A stretch of 64,000 nt of DNA from Henckelia pumila (taxonomy: Eukaryota; Streptophyta; Magnoliopsida; Lamiales; Gesneriaceae): the NCBI RefSeq assembly GCF_033568475.1, contig NC_133123.1, forward strand, positions 152,783,753-152,847,752. The letters run 5' to 3'. Positions 32,501 to 42,987 of this stretch are shown here, piece after piece. The position numbers were made by a program, and so were the translations under genes. Each line of letters starts with the position of its first letter. Position 1 is the first letter of the stretch. The notes under the pieces were generated by a model. That model saw only the letters and a list, made by a program, of their open reading frames with translations. It searched no databases and was not told the origin of the DNA.

Positions 32501-33723
32501 AAAACAATAAACGCTGAATATAAAGAAATTTCAACAGAAAGAAAAGGCACAGGCTACTGCAGAATGCATATCATTACAAATTTACAGGTACCTAAAATAT
32601 TCACAGTATGATTTCCTCCATAAGATTGGCCAAGTTCACAAATGACTAATAAAACTTCAACCATCTCAGAACTCAAAAGCATAACCAGCTATGTGTCTAT
32701 GCCCGATATCATGAGACAAAAGGGTAAGTAAGATAAACATTATAATCATAATCAAAGAGGATCATGCCATCACTTTCATAGCTGAAGGAAACATTGTTAT
32801 TGGTCTGCCATTCACCAGCTATTTATATACAACCCAAATAAGAACAACACTACAGATGCAAAGTACGATGAACGTATTCATCCCATAAAACAATATTCTA
32901 CAAAGATCGAGTTCTTCTGAACAACTGTGCCATCATATGTCATTCCCTAGAAATAAGTGCTTCCAAGTAGATTCCAGTGACTCAAAACTCTTAAAAAATG
33001 CACCGACAATAAGCAACAATCTGATAAAAACAACTCCAAGATCCCATATTTCATGGCTTGCGCACACAATTACGGACATTCTGTAAGAAAACTGACCTGA
33101 TTCCTTCTCCTCGGAGGGTGATTAAACTTGCAGTTCGATCCAAACTTACAGGACAGGTATTTCATGTAATACGCACAATCCTCAGCGTCAGGTCTAAGCG
33201 GATAGGTAACCTTCCTCCGACCACCACTGAGATTATTATATCTCGTGCCCATCAACGCACTCCCTCCCGGTACAGGCACATCAGCATTCTCCTCATAACC
33301 CTCTTCGTGCTCATTTTCGTCCCCTGATATCTCCTTCTCTTGTCCATCCTTTTCTTCGTGAACATAATCCCTCTCCTCTATTTTCCAGTCATTATCTTCC
33401 CAGCCTCCAACGTTTTGCGATTGCTCAAGGCCCGCCTCGATTTCGGCCTGCTCAATCGTCAGCTGACGCACCTGCCTTTCAATGGCATCAAGCAACTGCG
33501 CCTCCTCCTCGTCGCTATCAGCATCGTCTGCCACCTCCACCATGCCCTCCGTTGGTGGATCATTGTCTCCATCAGGGGCAATTTTTGGCGACTCGGCAGG
33601 CTTAATCTCAACATCCATGGAATGGGAGGCAACCGGATCCGACGATTCCGTATCAGGGATCAAAACCCCTAACCCTGGTTTCTCAATTGGGGGGTTTTCG
33701 GAGGTTGATGATGAATCAGCCAT
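29550..33723 (-). CDS. Zinc finger CCCH protein with five fingers (C3H43/C3H67-like)
   Basis: Six exons (33723-33097, 32423-32358, 32253-32134, 31797-31525, 30142-29864, 29732-29550), every one a whole number of codons, predict 515 residues. The N-terminal ~150 residues are acidic and disordered, with a probable short coiled coil ([18 protein letters not shown]). Five C-x8-C-x5-C-x3-H fingers follow: [20 protein letters not shown], then one each beginning [30 protein letters not shown] and [10 protein letters not shown]. Finger 2 is split by the intron between exons 2 and 3. The clustered plant CCCH architecture (ZFN/HUA1-like) binds RNA or single-stranded DNA, so a nuclear RNA-processing or regulatory role is likely but unproven. 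The best remembered match is Arabidopsis At3g48440 or At5g63260. All zinc ligands appear intact. A foldback element starts about 200 bp upstream of its ATG. Confidence 0.93.
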
Positions 33724-33892
33724 GGTGGTCCCTCAACATTAGAAACCCAGAAAAACCCTAATTTAACCTTTCCCACAATTTTGCAAGTGTTTGTTGAAAG
33801 GTCGGATATGAACGAGTTATGTGTGACATTTGACTCTGACTCTGAATAAAAAGGATAAATACACAATCGAGTTTCAAATTTCATTCACTTTT

Positions 33893-33929
33893 TGTTTATA
33901 TATATAAACTTGTTTATATATATAAACGA
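33893..33929. repeat. 18-bp tandem duplication at the edge of the foldback element
   Basis: TTGTTTATATATATAAAC occurs twice in tandem, immediately outside the left arm of the foldback element and ~170 bp upstream of the CCCH start codon. It includes TATA-like sequence on both strands. Confidence 0.8.
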
Positions 33930-35252
33930 GATATTTGCACCAAACATCCCTGTGAAATATTAAAAATGCACACTTCTCACCTATGAAATTTTAGTAAGCA
34001 TCTTCAACTCTGACCATTTAAAAAATTAGCACATTCGCCCCTTCAAATGAGTGATTGTTGCGCACGCGCCGCTCATGCGGTTGGGCAAAGATTTTGATAT
34101 TTTTTTTGCACCAAATACCCCTGTGAAATATTAAAAATGCATATTTGACCTTTGCAAAAATAATTTTTAAATATATTCAACTCATAATACAAAATTTTTA
34201 TTAAAATCTAATTATAAAATATTTAGCAAACATTTTTCGTTTTATTAATTTTATTTTTAATTTAAATTTATTATGATTATATAATTTTTAAAAAATATAT
34301 TATTATTTTATCTTATTATCATTATTTAATTAAACTTTCTTATTGTTTCGAATTTTTCCATTAAAAATGCATTCATAAACGATATTTAAATACCTAAAAG
34401 TACCAAAATATTAAAACAAAATGATAAGTGCATGATAAGTACCAAACATTTTTAATTTTTTTAATTTAACTTTTATTTTAAATTTATAATTTTTAATTAA
34501 TTTATTTCTAAAAAAATTATTACTTTCTCTCGTTATCATTATTTTAACAAATCAATTCGTGTTTTCAACTTCTCCATTAAACATGATTCATAAATAAGGA
34601 TTTAAATATTTAAAAATACCAAAATATTGAACCAAATGATAAGTTCATGAATGTTACTTTTTCGATTTAGAATTATATAATCTTGTTATTTTTTATTATT
34701 TATTACAAATTGTGCAATGCATATTCTCGAAAAATTTAAATTTTGGTTCAATAAAATATAGTCCTAAATCTAAAAACAATATGTTTGAACTTATCAGTTT
34801 AGTTCAATATTTTGGTACTTGAAATTATTTAAATACTTGTTTATGAATGCATTTTTAATGGAAAAGTTGGAAATACGAAGTGAGTTTAATAAAATAATGA
34901 TAATAAGATAAAATAATAATATTTTTTAGAAAATAATTCATTAATGATAATACATTTAAAATAAAAAATAAAAAATAATAAAACAAAAAATGTTTGCTAA
35001 ATATTTATATTTGGATTTTATTAAAAATTATGTATTATGGGTTGAATAGATTTAAAAATTAATTTCACATGGGTTAAATATGCATTTTTAATATTTCACA
35101 GGAGTATTTGGTGCAAAAAAATTATCAAAATCTTTGTCCAGTCGCATAAGGGGCGTGTGTGCAACAATCACTCATCTGAAGGGTGAGTGTGCTAATTTTT
35201 TAAAAGATCGGGGTTTAAGATGCCTATTAAAATTTCACAGAGGAGAAGTGTA
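33930..35252. mobile_element. Large foldback (long inverted repeat) element, right end cut by element E
   Basis: The left arm (from about 33930) and right arm (to 35252) are complementary over most of their length, about 500-600 bases each. Matching landmarks are TTGCACCAAAC...CTGTGAAATATT on the left and AATATTTCACAG...TTTGGTGCAA on the right, and GCGCACGCGCC against GGGGCGTGTGTGC. Part of the left arm (about 34215-34440) is duplicated at 34447-34680. The right arm stops abruptly at GAAGTGTA, where the LTR of E begins, before the outermost ~40 bases are reached. It lacks coding sequence and is best read as a Foldback or Mutator-like non-autonomous element. Confidence 0.8.
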
Positions 35253-36341
35253 TGTTAGGATCGGTTGAAAGTCTAGAGAGGGGGGGGGGGGTGAATATAC
35301 TTTCAAGCAGTTTTAACTAAGTAAAATGGAACTCGATCGATTTAAGAATGAGTTCAAGGCTTATCTTAGTGTCGAATGTAGTTTGACAAACAGAATGTGT
35401 GCGAAAAGATGTCAAGCTACATATTTAAAACACTTAGTGTAAATCAGTTTAGGAGTAGGTATGAAGTATGAGGATGAATGGTAAACTGAAATGACACAAG
35501 AAATTATTTATGGATGTTCGGAGATTTCAAACACTCCTACATCACCCCTTCTTCCACCTCGGAAGGATTCACTAGAAGACTTTGATTTATACAAGCAATT
35601 TGCACAAACCCAATCCGATTTAGGACTTAAACACTGCCTAAACAAGAACTCCTAGTATATCACCTTGGTTTCAGTCCTAGACTGATTTTACAGTAGAATA
35701 AATACAACTCAAAATCTTTTAGCACAAAGATCGACCCTTCAATGGTCAAAATGATGCTTTTGAGTGTTTGTGCTTTCGAGTTTCTTGATCAAGTCTTGAG
35801 CGTAAGATGCTTCTTTGAAATTTTAGCAATAGCAGAGATGTCAGCCCCTTTGAACTTTGATCAAGATCTCTATTTATAAGCTTTGGTTTGCAACGGTCAT
35901 AATTTCAAAGTGTTCTTCAGATAGGATTCAAATTATTCCCGTTGGATTTGTCACTATCATCAACGATCTCTGACGCCGACATTCCCTTAGTATCGCGGCA
36001 CTACATTCTGCAGATATGTCAGAGTACGGACGATCTTATCCGGAAGTACTGTGAATTTATTTGCGCAATCAGTTGGGCAATGGTACACTGATAGATTCAG
36101 TTTAGCAGGGTAAACTGTTTTGTATCTCTGAGATAATCAGTTGAGTAAGGATGGACTGATGAATTCAGTTTAGCAAGGTAAACTGATTTGTGTTCCTTTA
36201 GCGTGACTGATAGATTCAGTTTAGTCGAGGTATCTGTAGGTCATCATGACGTCATCAACCTCTGTATATCAGTTTGGTTTTCTGTAGTTGCTTAAGTAGT
36301 TTGACTTTGTTTTGTAAATATCAAAACTAAATTTTCCAACA
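35253..36341 (-). repeat. 3' LTR of element E
   Basis: The 1089-bp unit has TG...CA ends on the minus strand (TGTTGGAAAA to CGATCCTAACA). A long C run lies near its 3' end on that strand. A TATA-like ATAAATA at about 35869-35880 (minus) may be its promoter. Three copies of a motif around GATTCAGTTTAG occur at about 36086-36240. Confidence 0.85.
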
Positions 36342-36357
36342 ATTTCCCCCTTTTTGG
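36342..36357 (-). other. Polypurine tract of element E
   Basis: On the minus strand AAAAAGGGGGAAAT directly abuts the LTR start, as expected for the plus-strand primer of an LTR retrotransposon. Confidence 0.8.
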
Positions 36358-36564
36358 TGTTTATCAAAACATTTCAGTTTGTCATATCATAAGCTGATAT
36401 TCATTGTCATCATCATAAACTGATATATATTTGTTTATCATCAAAAACTGAATTTCATTGTCATGCAAAGTTAATCAAGGTCGTAAGAACTCTTTCCCCC
36501 TTTTTGATAAACTGAGAAATACTAGAGTAGATAAGATAATGTTCTTGATGTGAGAGAAAAAGAA

Positions 36565-39500
36565 CTATCGCCGATCAGAATATGGTCTATGAAATGCTGA
36601 ACTACGAGCTGGTGGATGAGCCGCTGAATTAGAGCGTTGTAGAGCCCATTCATGTTGAGCTCGCAAGATATTCTGAGATAAGTCAGCTAACGAGTTCAGT
36701 TGCCGAGAGATCCCTTGAAAATTGGACTGAACTGAATTGTGAAGTGTTTGAACAAAGCCATTCAAGTTGTCAACTTTTGTCTCCAAAGACTAATGAGAGT
36801 TTTGCAGATGAGACAATGAGCTAGTTGATTGATTTGAATCTGCAAAGAGCTTATCCAGTAGTGCAAGCTTTTCCTGAAGTTTTCCAAACTCAGCATTCAT
36901 CGATTGTCTCAAAAAGGAGATGTTGCTGTCTGTAGTTTGTTGATTTTCTTTAAGACTGGTGACAGTCTTGGACATGGCATAAAATGAGTTCTCAATTAGA
37001 GAAAGAGTTTGATACCAGTCATCTTCAGTTGTGGATGTTGGAGATGGAAGTCCTTTGTCAGAGAATAAGAGATGTTCTTTTGGAAAAATCTTGCTTCTGT
37101 CCTTTAGTAGGAGATGAAGGAGTAATTGTGAGCATTTCAACCTTTCCTTTACCCTTTTCCAGATGAGTTGATGATTCAGGAGCTGTTTGAACAATCATTG
37201 CTAGAGTTTGAGGTAAAGTCTCTGTCTCAATAGCTTTGGCAGGAGAAGATGAATCATTGATAGTTTGTTCATTTGGGGAAGATTCATTCATCGGTTCTTG
37301 CAACTCCTTGTCCTCAAGATGAACTGGTGGAACCAAAGAATCATCAGTTGAAGTGAGTTTAGAGGGTGTTTCCTCCGCAACAGACTCTGTTTGAACAGGT
37401 GTGTCATTGAGTTGAGATGGATTGTCCAAAGTCTGACTGACTTCCTTAGGTTCTGTCATAACTGATTCAACGGGGTTTGATAACTCATCTACTTGAGACA
37501 GGTGTGGTTATAAGATTTCCATCTGAGTTAAAGTGAATGACTCGTCTGTTTGATCATGAATTGGAGAAGATTGTGTGTCCATGATGATTTGTTGAGGTTC
37601 TTCAAGTTCTTTTTGAAGAAACACGGGAGATACAAATTCTTCTGTAGTTGGCGCTGATAACATTGAGTTATTCTCTGTCTCAATGTAAGAGACAACTTCA
37701 TCAACATGCATAAGTTGAAGCTGAGGTAGAGTTTTGTCAATATCTGAAGAGTGTAATTGCTGCTCAATGGTTGTATCCGGAGCAACTGAAGTTTCTTTTT
37801 GAAGTTCATCAAACGCCTGATCAATAGACTGGTTGGAGGATTCAGTTGAAGTATGACTTTTCTTGGTCTTCTTGTGTCTGGGTTTGGATGAGGAATGAGT
37901 TTTGTGTTTCTTCCATTCAAATGCTTCTGGAATCTCCAAATTTTGATCAGTCTCCCAGAATTTGACTTCTGTTTGGATTTGGATTAGATCAGTTTGCAAT
38001 TGAATGAATATGGCTCTCTCTTCATAAGAAGTTCTAGCACATGGATCATAATTGCTTTGAAATTCACCAACAATTTCTCCTAGCTTCTTTATCCGTAAGA
38101 GATCATAGAAGTACTTTCTTCTCATCAAAGCGTCTTGAATATTGGCAGTCTTGACTACTCTTAGCACAATCTCTTCAGTTTTGACAAACTTAGATAGCTC
38201 AGCTTTCTTGGTGAAGTGTCTGGCTAATGTAGAAGTCCTGTATTGATGCCAAGTATCAAAGATTTCAGCAGTGCGTTTCTCAGCATATTCAATTACTTCA
38301 TCCATGGTCAAGTCAATTTGTAGTTGAATGGCATTGGATGGTCTGTCAGGGTCTGAGGATGATGCTAATTGTGAACTTCCTGCAACCAAGTCCAAGCCTG
38401 AATGAGTGTATTCAACAATTTGTTTCGAGGATAGACCACCGATTGGTGTTGCTGGAGGCAGAGCTATAGTTGGTGAGATAAACTGCAGGGTAGCTTTCTG
38501 AGTTTTAACAACAGTGCTCAAATCTTCGGGTGTTGGGATTTCTAGAGATGTTTGAAGGCGCTGAAGTGGTTCAATCATCATAGGTTGCTTTCTTTTTGGA
38601 TCAGTTTTGGTTGTGAACTCCTTAGCTGTTTTATCAATGAGGTGAGTATCTTCAGTTGAGATCAAACTAGCTAGTTTAGGAGCCAAGGAAATGATCAATT
38701 TAGATGGGGAAGTTACAGCCTTTGTTTGTAACGTTCTTGTTCGCTTGGTTTGAGGCAGTTTAACTACTTTTTCACTGTCAGTTTCATCACTGTCATAAAT
38801 GATAAGATTTCTTTTCTTTTTGATAGACTTATTCGTTAGTGTTTTTTGTACTTTTGCAATCATTGAGTCAGCTGATTCTCTGGATTAAAAGCTTGCGAGA
38901 TATTCATGATTCAGAATTTTAAACTTGTGCAGTTGGGAGGAAGTTTGAAGAGTAATTCCCAGGGCTTCAAGAAGTTGACTGGCTTGAAGAATATAACCAG
39001 AAGATTGCTTTGTAGGTGTCATCATTTGAACAAAGATATTGAAGAGAATGTTACTCCAATTGATCTTTACACCTTTCATGATAGCCGTCATTACTTTAAA
39101 CTTTCCAACAGTTAGCCTAGCAAAGGACCCTCCTTTGGCTAAAATACTTTTGGCAACAATATCAGCTAACATTTGATATTCAGGTTTAAGGTCTCTTTTG
39201 AGTCCAGATAGAGAAATTGGTTGACTTGATCCCGAAAACAGACTTTGCATCTCAGTGATATCAGTAGTTGAGATAATGTTGAAATCAGTGTTATCTGACG
39301 TAGGTAAACTGAAAGTGCTGGCAAAGAATCCTTCGCTAATCTGAACCGTATGTCTTCCGAGAGATATCAATAAAATTCCATCATCGCCGAGCTTACATTT
39401 ATGATATAGAGATAGGAGATCGTTTTGATAGATATTCAAAATTTTGATATCCAGGAATTTGCGAAGTCCAGATTGTTCCAAAGCAATGCATACCTTGGAT

Positions 39501-39583
39501 ATTTCTGGTTTGCCCATTCTGTTTAGTGAGTCAAAATCAACTGCAAGAGCATTGAGAATGTAAACTGCAGATGAAGTAGCCAT
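36565..39583 (-). pseudogene. Decayed ~1000-codon extra ORF of element E, unknown function
   Basis: Reading from an ATG at 39583 on the minus strand, one long frame continues through single in-frame stops at 38885 and 37508, shifts frame once near 37070-37100, passes another stop near 36787-36789, and ends at 36565. The remnant is about 1000 codons. The N-terminal ~230 residues look globular (GLRKFLDIKI, ISEGFFASTFSLP). The middle is Ser/Thr/Gln/Glu-rich and low complexity with basic patches such as KKRNLIIYDSDE. The C-terminal ~200 residues have heptad-like patterns suggesting coiled coil. I recall similar hypothetical proteins in asterid genomes, sometimes mislabelled as splicing factors, but cannot verify this. 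A possible splice acceptor (TTCACAG) lies 13 bases before the ATG. Envelope-like function is only a positional guess. Confidence 0.6.
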
Positions 39584-39711
39584 CGAGAGTTTTTCCTGTG
39601 AATCAATAGAGTAAACGGAAGAGAAGTTAGTCGGAAGTTTAGGGTTCTTTGAAGAACTTAGTTATTGTAAAATAAAACAGGAGACTTGGTCAATACGATA
39701 CAGGAATGACG

Positions 39712-41365
39712 TGAAAGAGTGGGTGCCCGGTTAGCCAACTTGTGGCTAAGGGCTTTTGTGACTCTATGTATAAACAATCTTTGTTTAATATAATTTACAT
39801 TCATTAATGGCATTTTCTTTGTCTTTCTTCATATTGTTATATTGTGATATACTATTGATGTTTTCATAAAGACCTTGAATATACTATAGTGTAAGTAAGA
39901 TGAGATTGTGAATAAAGAGAGATCACTATTATGAAACACATCTTATAGTCACTGTATATTCTAAACAGTTCCTAGTCAATTGAGCCGTCCGCTAATAAGG
40001 ATAAGGATCGCTCGATATTGAGACTAGCATTTGTGATGCCAAGTACCACGTTTCATTGGTAATGGACATGAAGATGTTCAAAGCATGCAAATGGATATTC
40101 ATATGATGAATGATCGAACTACCCTATTCGGACTTTCCAAGTGGTTATCACTTATCGAGTGGATAAAGTTCGCGGTTTTGGTTGTACACCATTAGTCCTT
40201 ACTATTTGAAATATCATTGAGACTCTATATGCTAGTACTGTACTTTGACTCGTTTACCGACTCTATTGGGGTCATCAGGTGTCGGGATTGGGTACAGTTA
40301 CGACACATATAGGAGTCGATGCTTTGTTGTCAAGGATTCACCACATACTTGCGAGTGTGGATATCCTATGCGATCTGAGGAGATATTAGTGTGACGAATC
40401 TCTGGCCAGAGTACATGATGTATTTTAGGTTACTCGGTTTTCCTAGTAACACATGCGATGTCACTATTTGATCTCCAAGATGTAATGCATAGTTATCGAA
40501 TCTCGAACGACTCTCGATGCACCAATGGTTGTTGATTCGATCGGGATATATGGATGAAGGGACCATACTGTACGCTAACCAAAATCTACTGGTTCTTGCA
40601 GGCACTATCAGTGATACCTAGGGAATCATGGGGCGATGTTGCTAGACGCTCTTATCATGATTCGTTGGGCAAGTCGGAAATTGTTGTTCCGAGTCACAAG
40701 GAGTTGTGAGCCCACGGCTAGCTGTATCTCTGAACCATTGAGGGTCACACAAGTAATGGATTACTAGACCCCGTTGAGATAGTTAAATTTAAAGAGTTAA
40801 ATTTAATGAAAGAGAAGTTGGACTTCTTAACTAAAAGGGAGTGGAATTTCCTAAAATGACATAGGGATGAGCATTTTTGGAAATCACTGAATTCGGATTC
40901 AGAAAAATTATCTTGACTATAAAAGGTGCAGAAATGGTTTCTGTACACATTGTGAAATCGGTTTATCAATCGGAGTCATGATGAATTTTATATTAATTTC
41001 TATAACAACAGGCTTGGCTTGTTGGGCTTGAGTTATGGATTATGGGCCCTAAGGAGTTAGAGTCCTAATACAATCATAACTTAATCTAGTCTAGAAACTA
41101 TCTATAAATACATGTGTAGTGTTCGAAAATCATAAGAATTCCTCTCTTGCAATTTTCGAAATCACACATATATTTTCAAGGGGAATTTTCGAAAATTTTT
41201 CTGTCCCTTTAGAGAAAATTCGGTCTGTTATTTTTATGAAAAATTACATTCCGAATTAACAAATCAAATCTATTTATTCTCTTCGATAAACATCTGATTG
41301 ATTTCTAGTGCAATCAATCAGAGGGTTTCTTTTTTCTGTTCGTGGACCTGATTCCAGAGATTGAT
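39712..41365 (+). mobile_element. Element C: copia-type LTR, interrupted at its 3' end
   Basis: The sequence from TGAAAGAG at 39712 matches the 5' LTR of copia element B (46077 onward) through almost its whole length: shared landmarks are GCCAACTTGTGGCTAAGGG, TGAGCCGTCCGC, CCGACTCTATT and GTTCGTGGACCTGAT. It is more diverged than the two LTRs of B are from each other. It stops at 41365, where gypsy element A begins, about 240 bp short of the expected LTR end. It could be a solo LTR or the 5' LTR of a longer element. A TATA-like CTATAAATA is at 41103. Confidence 0.85.
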
Positions 41366-42878
41366 TGTAGTAACCCAGATTCCATTTTAAGATAATAATA
41401 TGATAATCATGATTAAGGGTCCAGTCTAAACTGCTGAACTGTTGAGCTGCTGAACTGCAGCTAGGGAATATGAGCAGCTAGGGAAACATGAGCAGCTAGG
41501 GAATCTGCTGCTAGGGATTATATAGCTAGGGATTCTTTAGCTAGGGAATTCTCTTGCTAGGGATTCTATGGCTAGGGAATTCTGCTGTTAGCCTGTTAGG
41601 GAATTTTGTTACTAAGGAAGTTTGAAAAGCTGCTAGGGAATCCCGAACTGCTATTAAGGAATCCCGACCTGCTGCTAGGGAATCCCGAACTGCTATTAGG
41701 GAAGCCCGAACCCTCCAGGACAGGCAGGCAGGTGTGTGGACACTTGCATGAATGACAGTTGGCGCCTAAGCATGAGCTGTCAATAATGGTAGTGACTCAG
41801 CTCAAGCATCTGATACGTGGCGTGCTTATAGGAGCTCGGACGTCTCGACGTCAGCTCAATAATCCCGATCACCCCAAATATTTGTCTATAAATAGGAGCT
41901 GGGGATTCAGTTATTTTTCACATCACTTCCATCTTACTTCATATCTTTACCCGGAAAAGAGTAGCTCGGGAGCTCGGGAAAGAGTAGCTCGGGAATTCGG
42001 GAAGGAATAGCTCAGGAAGGAAGAGCTTGGGGTCGGACCAAGAGGCCAGGTCGGGTCGGGTTGGGATTGAGACCAGGTCGGGTCGAGAGTTGACCTAGGA
42101 CAGCTAGGGGTTGTCTTTTTCCAGCTTAGTTCAGACTTCGGTGTTAGGTACATACACATTGACTGAGATTGCCAGCGAGTATACATGTTTATATGTTGCA
42201 TTTATTTGGCATTATTATGTGGCATGATGTATGTTTTACCGTTTTTTATATTCATATATCATGTGCACATACACGTTGAGCCTATACCTTGTTATACCTG
42301 ATTATAGAGCCGCTCAGCTCTATACTCGATAGTCTGTCACTGAGAGTACCGCGACGGCGGGGACATGTATGTCTGACTACTCTGGTGTATTAGACGAGTG
42401 TGGTTGCACCCAGAGGTTGATCCATGCGGTGGCAGCACTCGTGTGGCGCCGGTACTGAGCATGACTTTTCAGATAACCCTTTATCAGTCATCATGTTGCA
42501 TGCATCATATACATATGTTTACTCATGTCTATGTACTGGGCATTAGCGCTCACGTCCTAGTTGTTATCTTGGACACCCTATTCCACGGGCAGGTCGCAGG
42601 ATGGACGGAGCCGGTAGTTCGAGGCAGGACTAGGAAGCCGGAGCTTTTCAGGGGATTTTATACAGTAGGATTTGCTTAGCTGTATAATGGTTACTTTTAA
42701 GTTCTTCGATATGGTTGTATCACTACAGATTTAAGCCTGGTTATGTTTTCCTAAGCTGTTATGTAAATTATGGATTATGTTTCCGCACGTTTTTACTCTG
42801 TTAAGAATTTTGCAGTATTAAGTTTAATGCATGCTATTAGTTGCCAGTTAGTAGGTGATTCCATGCAGGGTCACTACA
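41366..42878 (+). repeat. 5' LTR of gypsy element A
   Basis: A 1513-bp LTR with TGTAGTAACC at its start and GGTCACTACA at its end. It carries a TATA-like CTATAAATAG at about 41886 and an array of GCTAGGGAATC-like units. It is immediately followed by the primer-binding site. Confidence 0.88.
41455..41710 (+). repeat. Array of GCTAGGGAATC-like units in the LTR of element A
   Basis: About fifteen degenerate units of GCTAGGGAAT/C with variable spacers fill this stretch, upstream of the likely TATA box. Such arrays in U3 often hold enhancer or silencing motifs, but no factor is identified. Confidence 0.85.
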
Positions 42879-42882
42879 TTTT

Positions 42883-42894
42883 TGGTATCAGAGC
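42883..42894 (+). other. Primer-binding site of element A (initiator tRNA-Met)
   Basis: TGGTATCAGAGC, complementary to the 3' end of plant initiator methionine tRNA, lies four bases after the LTR end. Confidence 0.9.
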
Positions 42895-42987
42895 ATGCAT
42901 GGATTTTGGGATTAGTATTTGGGATTTACTCTCATCTTAAGTAATTATTGCGCATTTGGGATTTTAATGTGCAATTCTTTTCAGGAT

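Larger units (their letters stand above)
35253..39711 (-). mobile_element. Element E: LTR retrotransposon, 3' part (minus strand)
   Basis: Only the 3' end is present: internal DNA with a decayed long ORF, a polypurine tract, and a complete LTR. It inserted into the right arm of the foldback element (5-bp flank GTGTA) and is itself cut at 39711/39712 by the copia-type LTR C. No gag, protease, integrase or reverse transcriptase remains, so its superfamily cannot be fixed. The location of the extra ORF between the missing pol and the 3' LTR recalls envelope-like or accessory ORFs of Sirevirus-type and some gypsy elements. Confidence 0.75.

Noticed and set aside
33058-33742. Plus-strand frames opposite the first CCCH exon
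   Set aside because: Antisense shadows of an acidic, serine-rich coding exon.
41366-41760. CRISPR-like array of short repeats
   Set aside because: The repeats are degenerate with irregular spacing inside a plant LTR; nothing prokaryotic is present.
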